NCBI GenBank assembly: GCA_036262515.1
Contig: DATAIT010000106.1
Coordinates: 1 to 64,000 of the forward strand
Direction: 5' to 3'
Source: Acidimicrobiales bacterium
GTDB lineage: Bacteria; Actinomycetota; Acidimicrobiia; Acidimicrobiales; GCA-2861595
DNA: 64,000 bases
In this document: positions 34,576-42,314 of the stretch, piece after piece
Numbering within the stretch: the first letter of the stretch is position 1
How the letters are laid out: each line of letters begins with the position of its first letter
Translations under genes and position numbers: made by a program
Notes under the pieces: generated by a model
The model's input: the letters and a program-made list of their open reading frames with translations, nothing else
Told to the model about the DNA's origin: nothing
The model's database searches: none

Positions 34576-37278
34576 ATGGCAGACCCGGTCATCTTCGACG
34601 GATTCGCGCACCAGCTGCCCGACATCGACCCGGAGGAGACGAGCGAGTGGCTCGATTCGTTCGACGCCATCGTCGAGTCTCGGGGCAAGGGCCGGGCCCG
34701 GTACCTCCTCATGAAGCTCCTGGAGCGGGCCCGGGCGCAGCAGGTCGGGTTCCCGGCCACCGTCTCCACGCCGTACGTGAACACCATCCCGCCCGACCAG
34801 GAACCGTGGTTCCCCGGCGACGACCACATCGAGCGCCGGATCCGGGCCTACATCCGGTGGAACGCGGCGGTCATGGTTTCGCGGGCGAACACGGTGTCCA
34901 AGGGGATCGGGGGGCATCTGGCCACCTACGCCAGCTCGGCCAGCCTGTACGAGGTCGGCTTCAACCACTTCTTCCGCGGTCGCGACGACGGCATGCCCGG
35001 CGACCAGGTCTACTTCCAGGGCCACGCCGCCCCCGGGATCTATGCCCGCGCCTTCCTCGAGGGCCGCCTCGGCGAGGAGCAGCTCAACCACTTCCGCATG
35101 GAGCTCGGCGGCACGGGGCTGTCGTCGTACCCCCATCCGCGGCTGATGCCCGACTTCTGGGAGTTCCCCACGGTGTCGATGGGACTCGGGCCCATCAACG
35201 CCATCTACCAGGCCCGCTTCAACAGGTACCTGCACAACCGGCGCATCGTCGACACGAGTGACGCCAAGGTCTGGTGCTTCCTCGGCGACGGCGAGATCGA
35301 CGAGCCGGAGTCGCTGGGCGCCCTCACGCTGCCGGCGCGCGACGCGCTCGACAACCTCATCTTCGTCGTCAACTGCAACCTCCAGCGCCTCGACGGCCCC
35401 GTGCGCGGCAACGGCAAGATCATCCAGGAGCTCGAGGCCGTGTTCCGGGGCGCCGGCTGGAACGTCATCAAGGTGATCTGGGGCACCAAGTGGGACGAGC
35501 TGCTCGCCCGCGACGTCGACGGCGTGCTGCTCCACCGGATGAACACCACCGTCGACGGCGAGTACCAGAAGCTGTCGGTGGAGAGCGGGGCGTACATCCG
35601 CGAGCACTTCTTCGGGCCCGATCCCCGGCTGCGGAAGATGGTCGAGCACCTGAGCGACGATGAGCTGCGCACCCTGCCGCGAGGCGGGCACGACTACCAC
35701 AAGCTCTACGCCGCCTACAGCGCGGCCGTGGAGCACCAGGGTGCACCCACCGTCATCCTGGCCAAGACGGTGAAGGGATGGGCGCTCGGACCCCAGATCG
35801 AGGGCCGCAACGCCACCCACCAGATCAAGACGATGAGCAAGGAGCAGCTGCTCACGCTCCGCGACCGGCTGTACCTGCAGGACCAGGTTCCCGACGAGGC
35901 CCTGAAGGGCAGGTTCCCGCCGTACTACCGGCCGCCGGAAGGCTCGCCCGAGCACGAGTACCTCATGCAGAGGCGCCGGGCCCTCGACGGGCCCCTGCCC
36001 CGCCGGTCGTTCAAGTGGAAGGCGCTGCCCTCGCCCGACAAGAAGGTGTTCGCCGAGTTCGCAGAGGGGTCGAAGGGCCGCGAGTTCTCCACCACAATGG
36101 GCTTCGCCCGCCTGGCCCGCAACCTCCTGCGGGACAAGGGCATGGGCGGGCGCGTGGTGCCCATCATCCCCGACGAGGCCCGCACCTTCGGCATGGACGG
36201 CCTGTTCAAGGAGTTCTCGATCTACGCCCCGTTCGGGCAGAAGTACGAGCCCGTCGACGCCGCCACCCTGTCGTTCTACAAGGAGGACCGGTCGGGACAG
36301 ATCCTGGAGGAGGGCATCACCGAGGCCGGTTCGATGGCGTCGTTCACGGCTGCGGGGACGGCGTACGCCACGTGGAACACCCCGATGGTGCCCTTCTACA
36401 TCTTCTATTCGATGTTCGGCTTCCAGCGCACCATGGACCTGATCTGGGCCTTCGGCGACATGCGCGGCCGGGGCTTCATGCTCGGTGCCACGGCCGGGCG
36501 CACCACCCTCAACGGGGAGGGCCTCCAGCACCAGGACGGTCACTCGCTGCTGCTCGCATCGGCCGTCCCCAACGTGGCCGCCTACGACCCGGCGTTCGCC
36601 TACGAGGTGGCCGAGATCCTCCGCTACGGCATCGACGCCATGTACGGCGAGGTTCCCGAGGACCGCTTCTACTACCTCACCCTCTACAACGAGAACTACG
36701 TGATGCCGGCCAAGCCCGAGGGGGTCGACGAGGGCATCATCCGAGGGCTCTACCGGTTCGCGGCCGGACCGGAGGGGCCCGGTCGGCGGGCCACCATCCT
36801 GTTCAGCGGCAGCGCGTACCGGGCCGCCCTCGAAGCACAGCGGCTCCTGGCCGAGCACCACGACGTGGCCGCCGAGGTCTGGAGCGCCACGTCGTACAAG
36901 GCCCTGCGAGAGGACGCGCTGTCGGCCGAGCGCTGGAACCGGCTGCACCCCACCGAGTCGTCCCGGACCGCGTACGTCACCGAGGCCCTCAGCGGGGCCG
37001 ACGGGCCCTTCGTGGCCGTCACCGACTTCATGAAAACGGTGTCCGACCAGGTTGCACGCTGGGTCCCCGGTCACTTCACCGCCCTCGGCACCGACGGCTA
37101 CGGCCGGTCCGACACCGTCGACGGACTCCGCCGCCACTTCGAGGTCGACGCCGGCCACGTCGTGGTCGCCGTGCTCAAGGCGCTGGCGGACACCGGCGAG
37201 GGCAAGGCCGAGGACGTGGCCGACGCCATCGCCCGCTACGAGCTCGACGCCGACGCCATCGACCCCAGGGTCGCCTGA
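34576..37278 (+). CDS. aceE: Pyruvate dehydrogenase E1, homodimeric type (AceE)
   Basis: 900 residues. ThDP-dependent decarboxylation of pyruvate and transfer to lipoyl-E2. The N-terminal half has GFPATVSTPYVNTIPP, GGHLATYASSASLYEVGFNHFFRG, the ThDP-binding GDGEIDEPESLGAL...NLIFVVNCNLQRLDGPVRGNGKI region, and AKTVKGWALG. The C-terminal half has FGMDGLF, EEGITEAGSMASF and SVTDFMK-like AVTDFMKTVSDQVARWVPG. Length and order equal E. coli AceE. No E2 or E3 gene is near; in actinobacteria AceE commonly shares these with Kgd, whose gene is also in this window. Confidence 0.97.
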   Translation: MADPVIFDGFAHQLPDIDPEETSEWLDSFDAIVESRGKGRARYLLMKLLERARAQQVGFPATVSTPYVNTIPPDQEPWFPGDDHIERRIRAYIRWNAAVMVSRANTVSKGIGGHLATYASSASLYEVGFNHFFRGRDDGMPGDQVYFQGHAAPGIYARAFLEGRLGEEQLNHFRMELGGTGLSSYPHPRLMPDFWEFPTVSMGLGPINAIYQARFNRYLHNRRIVDTSDAKVWCFLGDGEIDEPESLGALTLPARDALDNLIFVVNCNLQRLDGPVRGNGKIIQELEAVFRGAGWNVIKVIWGTKWDELLARDVDGVLLHRMNTTVDGEYQKLSVESGAYIREHFFGPDPRLRKMVEHLSDDELRTLPRGGHDYHKLYAAYSAAVEHQGAPTVILAKTVKGWALGPQIEGRNATHQIKTMSKEQLLTLRDRLYLQDQVPDEALKGRFPPYYRPPEGSPEHEYLMQRRRALDGPLPRRSFKWKALPSPDKKVFAEFAEGSKGREFSTTMGFARLARNLLRDKGMGGRVVPIIPDEARTFGMDGLFKEFSIYAPFGQKYEPVDAATLSFYKEDRSGQILEEGITEAGSMASFTAAGTAYATWNTPMVPFYIFYSMFGFQRTMDLIWAFGDMRGRGFMLGATAGRTTLNGEGLQHQDGHSLLLASAVPNVAAYDPAFAYEVAEILRYGIDAMYGEVPEDRFYYLTLYNENYVMPAKPEGVDEGIIRGLYRFAAGPEGPGRRATILFSGSAYRAALEAQRLLAEHHDVAAEVWSATSYKALREDALSAERWNRLHPTESSRTAYVTEALSGADGPFVAVTDFMKTVSDQVARWVPGHFTALGTDGYGRSDTVDGLRRHFEVDAGHVVVAVLKALADTGEGKAEDVADAIARYELDADAIDPRVA

Positions 37279-37338
37279 GCCCCTCTCCGCGTGCAAGAGG
37301 CGGGCGGTGCGGGCGGCATCGACCGCGGGACCCGGTCG

Positions 37339-37344
37339 TAAGCT
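37339..37344 (+). promoter_or_regulatory. -10 box (TAAGCT)
   Basis: TAAGCT ends exactly 6 nt before the ATG at 37351. Confidence 0.6.
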
Positions 37345-37350
37345 CGTCGC

Positions 37351-38040
37351 ATGCCCAAGGTGAAGCTGCACCTCGCCCAGAATCCCGCAGCCGACGCCCT
37401 GCTCTCCGCCGATCCGCTGGCCCTGCTCATCGGGATGGTCCTCGACCAGCAGATCCCGCTGGAGAAGGCGTTCACGAGCCCGTTGGACCTGAAGGAGCGC
37501 CTGGGAGGCCGCCTCGACGCCGGCGAGATCGCGGCCATGGACCCCGACGAGCTGGCCACCGTCTTCGCCACCCCCCCGGCACTGCACCGGTTCCCGCGCG
37601 CCAACGCCAAGCGGGTGCAGGACCTCTGCCGCATCGTGGTTGACCAGTACGGTGGCAAGGCGGCCAAGGTCTGGAAGACGGCTGGCGACGGCACCGAGCT
37701 CCTCCGGCGGATCAAGGCGCTCCCCGGTTTCGGCGAGCAGAAGGCCCGAATCTTCGTGGCCCTGCTCGGCAAGCAGCTCGGCGTGCAGCCGGCCGGCTGG
37801 CAGGACGCGGCAGGCCCCTTCGGGGAAACGGGCTCGTTCATGTCGGTCGCCGACATCGAAGGCCCCGAAAGCCTGGTGCGGGTCCGCCGGTTCAAGCAGG
37901 AGCGCAAGGCGGCGGCCCGAGCGGCGGCCGAGATGGCCGCCGCCGCGGCCGACGACGCCGCCGCATCTGCGGCGACGGCCCGCTCGGCGGCGAAGCAGGC
38001 GAGCGCCGCCGCAGCAGCCGCCTCGGCCGCACCCGAGTAA
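37351..38040 (+). CDS. HhH-GPD family base-excision repair-like protein with Ala-rich tail
   Basis: 229 residues. IGMVLDQQIPLEKAF resembles the glycosylase LxQQ region and LRRIKALPGFGEQKARIFVALLGKQL is the helix-hairpin-helix plus following helix. The aspartate expected ~20 residues after the hairpin in active glycosylases is not obvious. It matches the uncharacterised actinobacterial HhH-GPD family TIGR03252 as I recall it. The last ~50 residues are almost pure Ala with Lys/Arg/Asp, a flexible tail. Followed by a terminator. Confidence 0.85.
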   Translation: MPKVKLHLAQNPAADALLSADPLALLIGMVLDQQIPLEKAFTSPLDLKERLGGRLDAGEIAAMDPDELATVFATPPALHRFPRANAKRVQDLCRIVVDQYGGKAAKVWKTAGDGTELLRRIKALPGFGEQKARIFVALLGKQLGVQPAGWQDAAGPFGETGSFMSVADIEGPESLVRVRRFKQERKAAARAAAEMAAAAADDAAASAATARSAAKQASAAAAAASAAPE

Positions 38041-38055
38041 GGAGACCGGAGCGCG

Positions 38056-38096
38056 GAGGGGGCAGGCCGCCCCCGGGCGGGGGGGCCTGCCCTCTT
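38056..38096 (+). terminator. GC-rich hairpin after the HhH-GPD gene
   Basis: GGGCAGGCC (38060-38068) pairs with GGCCTGCCC (38084-38092). Five more pairs (38070-38074 with 38079-38083) lie inside past one bulged G, leaving a GGGC loop. The stem ends at CTCTT. Intrinsic terminator without a real U-tract, 16 nt after the stop. Confidence 0.75.
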
Positions 38097-38124
38097 GACC
38101 GCGCGCCGCCATCGTGCGTCCACT
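38095..38124 (+). promoter_or_regulatory. Promoter of the RR-cyclase gene (TTGACC-18-TCCACT)
   Basis: TTGACC at 38095-38100 and TCCACT at 38119-38124, 18 nt apart; the -10 ends 6 nt before the ATG at 38131. One of the few promoters here with a visible -35. Confidence 0.5.
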
Positions 38125-38130
38125 GCACCC

Positions 38131-39450
38131 ATGGCGCAGGACCGGATCACCGTCTTCTTGGCCGACGACAACCTCCTCGTGCGCGAAGGCGTACGTGCGC
38201 TGGTCGGCCTGGAGGCCGACCTCCAGGTCGTGGGCGTGGCCGCCGACTACGACGAGCTCCTGGCCCGGGCCGAACCCCTGGAACCCCAGGTCCTGGTCAC
38301 CGACATCCGCATGCCGCCCACCTTCCAGCAGGAGGGAATCAACGCGGCCAAGGAGCTGCGCAAGCGCCATCCCGGGACGGGCGTGGTGGTGCTCTCCCAG
38401 TACGACGACCCGGAGTACGCCATCTCGCTGCTGGGCGAGGGGCGGGCCGGCTACGCCTACCTGCTCAAGGACCGCATCGCCGAGGGCGACCAGCTGGCCC
38501 GGGCCATCCGGGAGGTGGCGGGCGGCGGCTCGATGCTCGACCCCGCCATCGTCCAGGCCCTGGTCAACCCGGTGGCAGGCAAGGACGGCGATCTCACGGA
38601 GGACGAGGACGAACTGCTCCGAATGGTGGCCGCGGGCAAGCCGATGAAGGCCATCGCCGCCGTGCGGGCCACTACGGCCGAAGCGGTGTCGAACTCGGTG
38701 GAGCGCCTGTTCCTCAAGCTGGCCCAGCAGGCGAGCGGCGGCGGCGAGGGGCCGCTGCGGCGGCTGCGCATGCTGCACCAGGCCATCGTCGATCGTGAGG
38801 AGCAGGGGGAGACGCTCAGCCGCCTGCTCCCGGGCGGCCTGGCCGAGAAGCTGCGTCGTGAGGGGCGGCGCATCGGCGAGACGGAGACCCTCGACGTCAC
38901 CGTGCTCATGTCCGACATCCGGGGCTACTCGACCATCGCCGAGCACGCCGATCCGAGTGTGCTGGCCGGCCAGCTGAACGAGCATCGGGCGGAGATGAAC
39001 CGGGCCATCCTCGACGTGGGCGGCACGGTGATGCAGTTCGTGGGCGACGCCGTGATGGCGGTGTTCGGCGCCCCGTTCCCGCTCGAGGACCATGCCGACC
39101 GGGCCCTCACGGCCGCCTACGCCATGCACGCCGGCCAGGCCGAGGTGAACCGCCGGTGGGCGGAGCAGGGCCGCCCCGCATTCGAGCTCGGGATCGGCCT
39201 CAGCACCGGCGAGGTGGCGGCCGCCCTTCTCGGGTCCGAGGAGCGCCTCGAGTACACGATGGTGGGCGACACGGTGAACCTGGCCCAGCGCCTCCAGCAG
39301 TGGGCCGGTCCCGGCGAGACGGTGGTGAGCCAGCCCAGCGCCGACGCGCTCGAGGCGGCCGTCCACCTCGAACCGCTCGACCCGGCACTGGTGAAAGGGA
39401 GGGACACACCGGTGCGCGCCTACCGGGTCCGGGCCGCGGTCGCGCCGTGA
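38131..39450 (+). CDS. Response regulator with class III nucleotide cyclase output
   Basis: 439 residues. Receiver domain 1-130 with acidic pair D12-D13, phospho-acceptor Asp58 (LVTDIRMPP) and Lys113 (LLKDR). Residues ~150-198 look like a decayed LuxR-type helix-turn-helix (LTEDEDELLRMVAAGKPMKAIAA). Residues ~250-430 are a class III cyclase: metal-binding Asp262 (LMSDIRGYST) and Asp306 (QFVGDAVMAVFGAP), and transition-state Asn383 and Arg387 (GDTVNLAQRLQ). The usual adenine-selecting Lys position appears to be Gln302, so ATP or GTP specificity is open. Phosphorylation would control synthesis of a cyclic nucleotide. First of three regulator genes in a row. Confidence 0.9.
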   Translation: MAQDRITVFLADDNLLVREGVRALVGLEADLQVVGVAADYDELLARAEPLEPQVLVTDIRMPPTFQQEGINAAKELRKRHPGTGVVVLSQYDDPEYAISLLGEGRAGYAYLLKDRIAEGDQLARAIREVAGGGSMLDPAIVQALVNPVAGKDGDLTEDEDELLRMVAAGKPMKAIAAVRATTAEAVSNSVERLFLKLAQQASGGGEGPLRRLRMLHQAIVDREEQGETLSRLLPGGLAEKLRREGRRIGETETLDVTVLMSDIRGYSTIAEHADPSVLAGQLNEHRAEMNRAILDVGGTVMQFVGDAVMAVFGAPFPLEDHADRALTAAYAMHAGQAEVNRRWAEQGRPAFELGIGLSTGEVAAALLGSEERLEYTMVGDTVNLAQRLQQWAGPGETVVSQPSADALEAAVHLEPLDPALVKGRDTPVRAYRVRAAVAP

Positions 39451-39496
39451 GCAACGGGTGTCCAACGGGATCCGGGTCGGGACCGGGGCCGTGCAA

Positions 39497-39502
39497 TAGC
39501 CT
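39497..39502 (+). promoter_or_regulatory. -10 box (TAGCCT)
   Basis: TAGCCT ends exactly 6 nt before the ATG at 39509. Confidence 0.6.
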
Positions 39503-39508
39503 CGCCCG

Positions 39509-40177
39509 ATGCCGATCCGGCTCGTGCTCGCCGAGGACCACTACCTGGTCCGCGAGGGGGTGCGGCGCTTGATCGAGACCGAGCCCGAGCTCGACCTGGT
39601 GGCCTCGTGCGACGACCTCTCGTCGCTGCTGGCCGCCATCGACGAGCACCGCCCCGACGTCGTGCTGACCGACATCCGGATGCCGCCGACGGGCACCGAC
39701 GAGGGCCTCAAGGCGGCGGACCACCTCCGCCAGCTGCTGCCCGACGCCGGCGTGGTCGTGCTCAGCCAGTACGCCGACCCGCAGTACGCGCTGGCGTTCC
39801 TGGAGCACGGGTCGAAGGGCCGGGCGTACCTGCTCAAGGAGCGGGTCTCCGACATCGAGCAGCTCTTCGGCGCCATCCGGGCCGTGCACCGGGGCGAGTC
39901 GTTCATCGACTCGAAGGTGATCGACGCGCTGGTGGCGGCGCGCTCGCAGTCGGCCGCGTCCCCGCTGCGCCACCTCACGCCGCGGGAGGGCGAGATCCTC
40001 TCCGAGATGGCCCAGGGGAAGAACAACGCGGCAATCGCCTCCACGCTGATCCTGTCCGAGCGGGCCGTCGAGAAGCACATCGGGTCGATCTTCTCCAAGC
40101 TCGGCGTGAGCGAGGAGCAGGACGTCAACCGCAGGGTGAAGGCGGTGCTCGTCTTCCTCGCCGATCAAAAGGGCTGA
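39509..40177 (+). CDS. NarL/FixJ family response regulator
   Basis: 222 residues. Receiver with acidic pair (LAEDHYLVREGVRRL), phospho-Asp in VVLTDIRMPPTGTDEGL and Lys in YLLKERV. C-terminal LuxR-type HTH: LTPREGEILSEMAQGKNNAAIASTLILSERAVEKHIGSIFSKLGV. The receiver is very similar to that of the preceding cyclase regulator (same VREGVR, TDIRMPPT and VVVLSQYADPQYA stretches), suggesting local duplication. Transcription factor; partner kinase possibly the HisKA_3 protein 2 kb downstream on the other strand. Confidence 0.94.
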   Translation: MPIRLVLAEDHYLVREGVRRLIETEPELDLVASCDDLSSLLAAIDEHRPDVVLTDIRMPPTGTDEGLKAADHLRQLLPDAGVVVLSQYADPQYALAFLEHGSKGRAYLLKERVSDIEQLFGAIRAVHRGESFIDSKVIDALVAARSQSAASPLRHLTPREGEILSEMAQGKNNAAIASTLILSERAVEKHIGSIFSKLGVSEEQDVNRRVKAVLVFLADQKG

Positions 40178-40178
40178 C

Positions 40179-40583
40179 GTGGAGAACGGCTCCGCCCCCG
40201 TCACCGTCCTCATCGTCGACGACCAGGTCCTCTTCCGGCGCGCCGCGGCGGCCGTGGTGCGGATCACCCGGGGCTTCGAGCTGGTGGGCGAAGCCGAGTC
40301 CGGCGAAGAGGCGGTGGAGCTGTCGCACCAGCTCGAGCCGTCCATGATCCTCATGGACATCAACATGTCGGGCATCAACGGCATCGAGGCGTCCCGGCGC
40401 ATCACGACCGCCCACCCGGACACCGTCGTCGTACTCCTCTCGACCTACCGCCGGGAGGACCTCCCGTCCGACGCCCACGTGTCGGGCATGGCGGCATACG
40501 TCAACAAGGACGAGTTCGGCCCCCAGGTCCTCACCGACGTGTGGAACGCGGCGCACGGCGCGGGGGCCGCGCCCGGAACCTGA
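40179..40583 (+). CDS. Stand-alone receiver-domain response regulator
   Basis: 134 residues, receiver domain only: [20 protein letters not shown] (acidic pair), phospho-Asp in [20 protein letters not shown], conserved Ser/Thr (LLSTYRRED) and Lys in [10 protein letters not shown]. No output domain. The GTG start lies 1 nt after the stop of the NarL regulator, so the two are coupled. It may act as a phosphate sink, competitor or protein-protein switch. Confidence 0.9.
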   Translation: MENGSAPVTVLIVDDQVLFRRAAAAVVRITRGFELVGEAESGEEAVELSHQLEPSMILMDINMSGINGIEASRRITTAHPDTVVVLLSTYRREDLPSDAHVSGMAAYVNKDEFGPQVLTDVWNAAHGAGAAPGT

Positions 40584-40595
40584 GGACCGCGCCCG

Positions 40596-41330
40596 ATGGA
40601 CTTCGACTGGGCCGGGATCGTCGAATGCGAGGGGGCCGCCCTCGCCGGCGCCGCCGACATGCACCCGGAGGCGCCTGTCCCCGCCGCGCCCGGCTGGGAC
40701 ACGACCGAGCTGCTGCGCCATGTCGGGCTCATGCACTCCAGGGCCCGTCTTGTCCTCGGGACCGGCACCATGGAGCGACCGACGGTGGAGAACGGGATGC
40801 TTCCCGAGCCGCCTCGCGAGGGCGTCGTCGAGTGGTTCCGAGCCAACCTCGCCGGGCTGGTGGACGACCTCCGCTCCATCGACGACCCGGACCGGCCGGT
40901 CTACGCCTTCTCGCCGGCCCACCAACGGGCCGGGTTCTGGCCCCGCCGCATGGCCCACGAGACCACGATCCACCGGGTCGACGCCGAGCAGGCCGCCGGC
41001 CTGGCGCCGGGCACCATCGCTCCGGCGTTCGCCGTCGACGGGCTCGACGAGGTCTGCTTCGTCTTCGTCCCCGTCGTCGGCTCCGGCCGATCCCCTGGAG
41101 ACGGACGCACCGTCCACCTCCACGCCACGGACGCCGAGGGCGAATGGCTCGTCCGGTTCGCCGAGGGCGAGGTGGTCGCCGAGGCGGGACACGCCAAGGG
41201 TGACGCCGCCGTCCGCAGTTCGGCCAGCGACCTCCTGCTGTGGATCTGGGGACGACTCGATCTCGACCGGCTCGACGTCTTCGGCGACCGAACCGCGGCG
41301 GAGGCACTTCGGGCCGTCACCACCCTGTGA
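40596..41330 (+). CDS. Maleylpyruvate isomerase family mycothiol-dependent enzyme (DinB-like)
   Basis: 244 residues. Helical MDMPI/DinB N-terminal domain with [35 protein letters not shown], and the metal-site motif [17 protein letters not shown] whose two histidines join an N-terminal His. The C-terminal ~90 residues ([16 protein letters not shown]...[11 protein letters not shown]) are the SCP2-like MDMPI_C domain. These enzymes use mycothiol, the actinobacterial thiol. Substrate unknown. Confidence 0.9.
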   Translation: MDFDWAGIVECEGAALAGAADMHPEAPVPAAPGWDTTELLRHVGLMHSRARLVLGTGTMERPTVENGMLPEPPREGVVEWFRANLAGLVDDLRSIDDPDRPVYAFSPAHQRAGFWPRRMAHETTIHRVDAEQAAGLAPGTIAPAFAVDGLDEVCFVFVPVVGSGRSPGDGRTVHLHATDAEGEWLVRFAEGEVVAEAGHAKGDAAVRSSASDLLLWIWGRLDLDRLDVFGDRTAAEALRAVTTL

Positions 41331-41833
41331 GTGCCGACGGGCGCTCCTCGGCGGGTGGCGGGCCATGGAACGCCCGACTGGCGGCGCCGGAGGACACAGA
41401 CGTCGTCGCCCGGCTCCTCCACGACTTCAACACCGAGTTCGACACGCCCACGCCCGGCCCCGACGTGCTCGCCCGGCGGCTCCGCACGCTGCTCGGCGGC
41501 GATCAGACCCTGGCCATCGTCGCCGGCGAACCGCCCGCCGGCGTGGCCGTGGTGACGCTTCGCCCGAACGTCTGGTACGACGGTCGCGTGGCGCTTCTCG
41601 ACGAGCTGTACGTGGTGCCCCGCCTGCGGGGCCGGGGCGCCGGCTCGGCGATCATGCGGCTCCTTCTCACCATCGCCCGCGACAGGGGTGTCGAGCTCAT
41701 CGAGATCAACGTCGACGAGAGCGACGTGGACGCCCAGCGCTTCTACGAGCGCCACGGCTTCTCCGCCACCTCGACCCCGGGTTCGTCGGAGCGGAGCTTC
41801 TACTACTCCCAGGAGATCTCGACCGGCGGCTGA
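41327..41833 (+). CDS. GNAT family N-acetyltransferase
   Basis: 168 residues. [24 protein letters not shown] starts the fold; [57 protein letters not shown] contains the acetyl-CoA pyrophosphate loop RGRGAG and the C-terminal FYERHGF motif. Acceptor unknown. The GTG at 41327 shares four bases with the previous stop (GTGA), so it is coupled to the mycothiol-dependent enzyme. Confidence 0.9.
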   Translation: MSADGRSSAGGGPWNARLAAPEDTDVVARLLHDFNTEFDTPTPGPDVLARRLRTLLGGDQTLAIVAGEPPAGVAVVTLRPNVWYDGRVALLDELYVVPRLRGRGAGSAIMRLLLTIARDRGVELIEINVDESDVDAQRFYERHGFSATSTPGSSERSFYYSQEISTGG

Positions 41834-41883
41834 CGGTGCCGGTGCCCGGGATTACCGGAGGCGCCAGGACGTTGACCCTGGAC

Positions 41884-42267
41884 ATGCCCGACCTCGAAGC
41901 GAACAAGGCGTCCGTGCAGGCCTTCTACGACCTGATGTTCAACCAGTGCCGGCCCCGGGAGGCGATCGAGCGGTTCGCGGGCGAGACCTACACGCAGCAC
42001 AATCCGCACGTCGGTGACGGCAAGGATGCGTTCGTCGAATACTTCGAGCGGATGGCGAAGGACTACCCCGGCAAGCAGGTCCGATTCGTGCGGGCGATCG
42101 CGGAGGGGGACCACGTCGTCCTGCACTGCCACCAGACCTGGCCGGGCGATCACGACTACGCCGGAATCGACATCTTCCGGCTCGACGACGAGGGCAGGGT
42201 GGTGGAGCACTGGGACGTCCTGCAGGTCATCCCGGCGACGTCTGCGAACGACAACGGGATGCTCTGA
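41884..42267 (+). CDS. SnoaL-like (NTF2-fold) protein
   Basis: 127 residues from ATG at 41884. [54 protein letters not shown] and [34 protein letters not shown] are typical SnoaL-like polyketide-cyclase-fold sequences, often of unknown role. Other starts exist in frame: TTG at about 41872 after a GGAGG, or GTG at 41836. Ends the + strand run and converges with the histidine kinase gene 47 bp on. Confidence 0.85.
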   Translation: MPDLEANKASVQAFYDLMFNQCRPREAIERFAGETYTQHNPHVGDGKDAFVEYFERMAKDYPGKQVRFVRAIAEGDHVVLHCHQTWPGDHDYAGIDIFRLDDEGRVVEHWDVLQVIPATSANDNGML

Positions 42268-42314
42268 GCGGCGCGACTGGACTCGTTCCGGGCCCGCGCC
42301 GGCGTTGGCTGCTG

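Noticed and set aside
34465-39465. 1,666-codon open frame on the - strand
   Set aside because: Antisense to aceE, the HhH-GPD gene and the RR-cyclase; it also spans intergenic terminators. Shadow frame.
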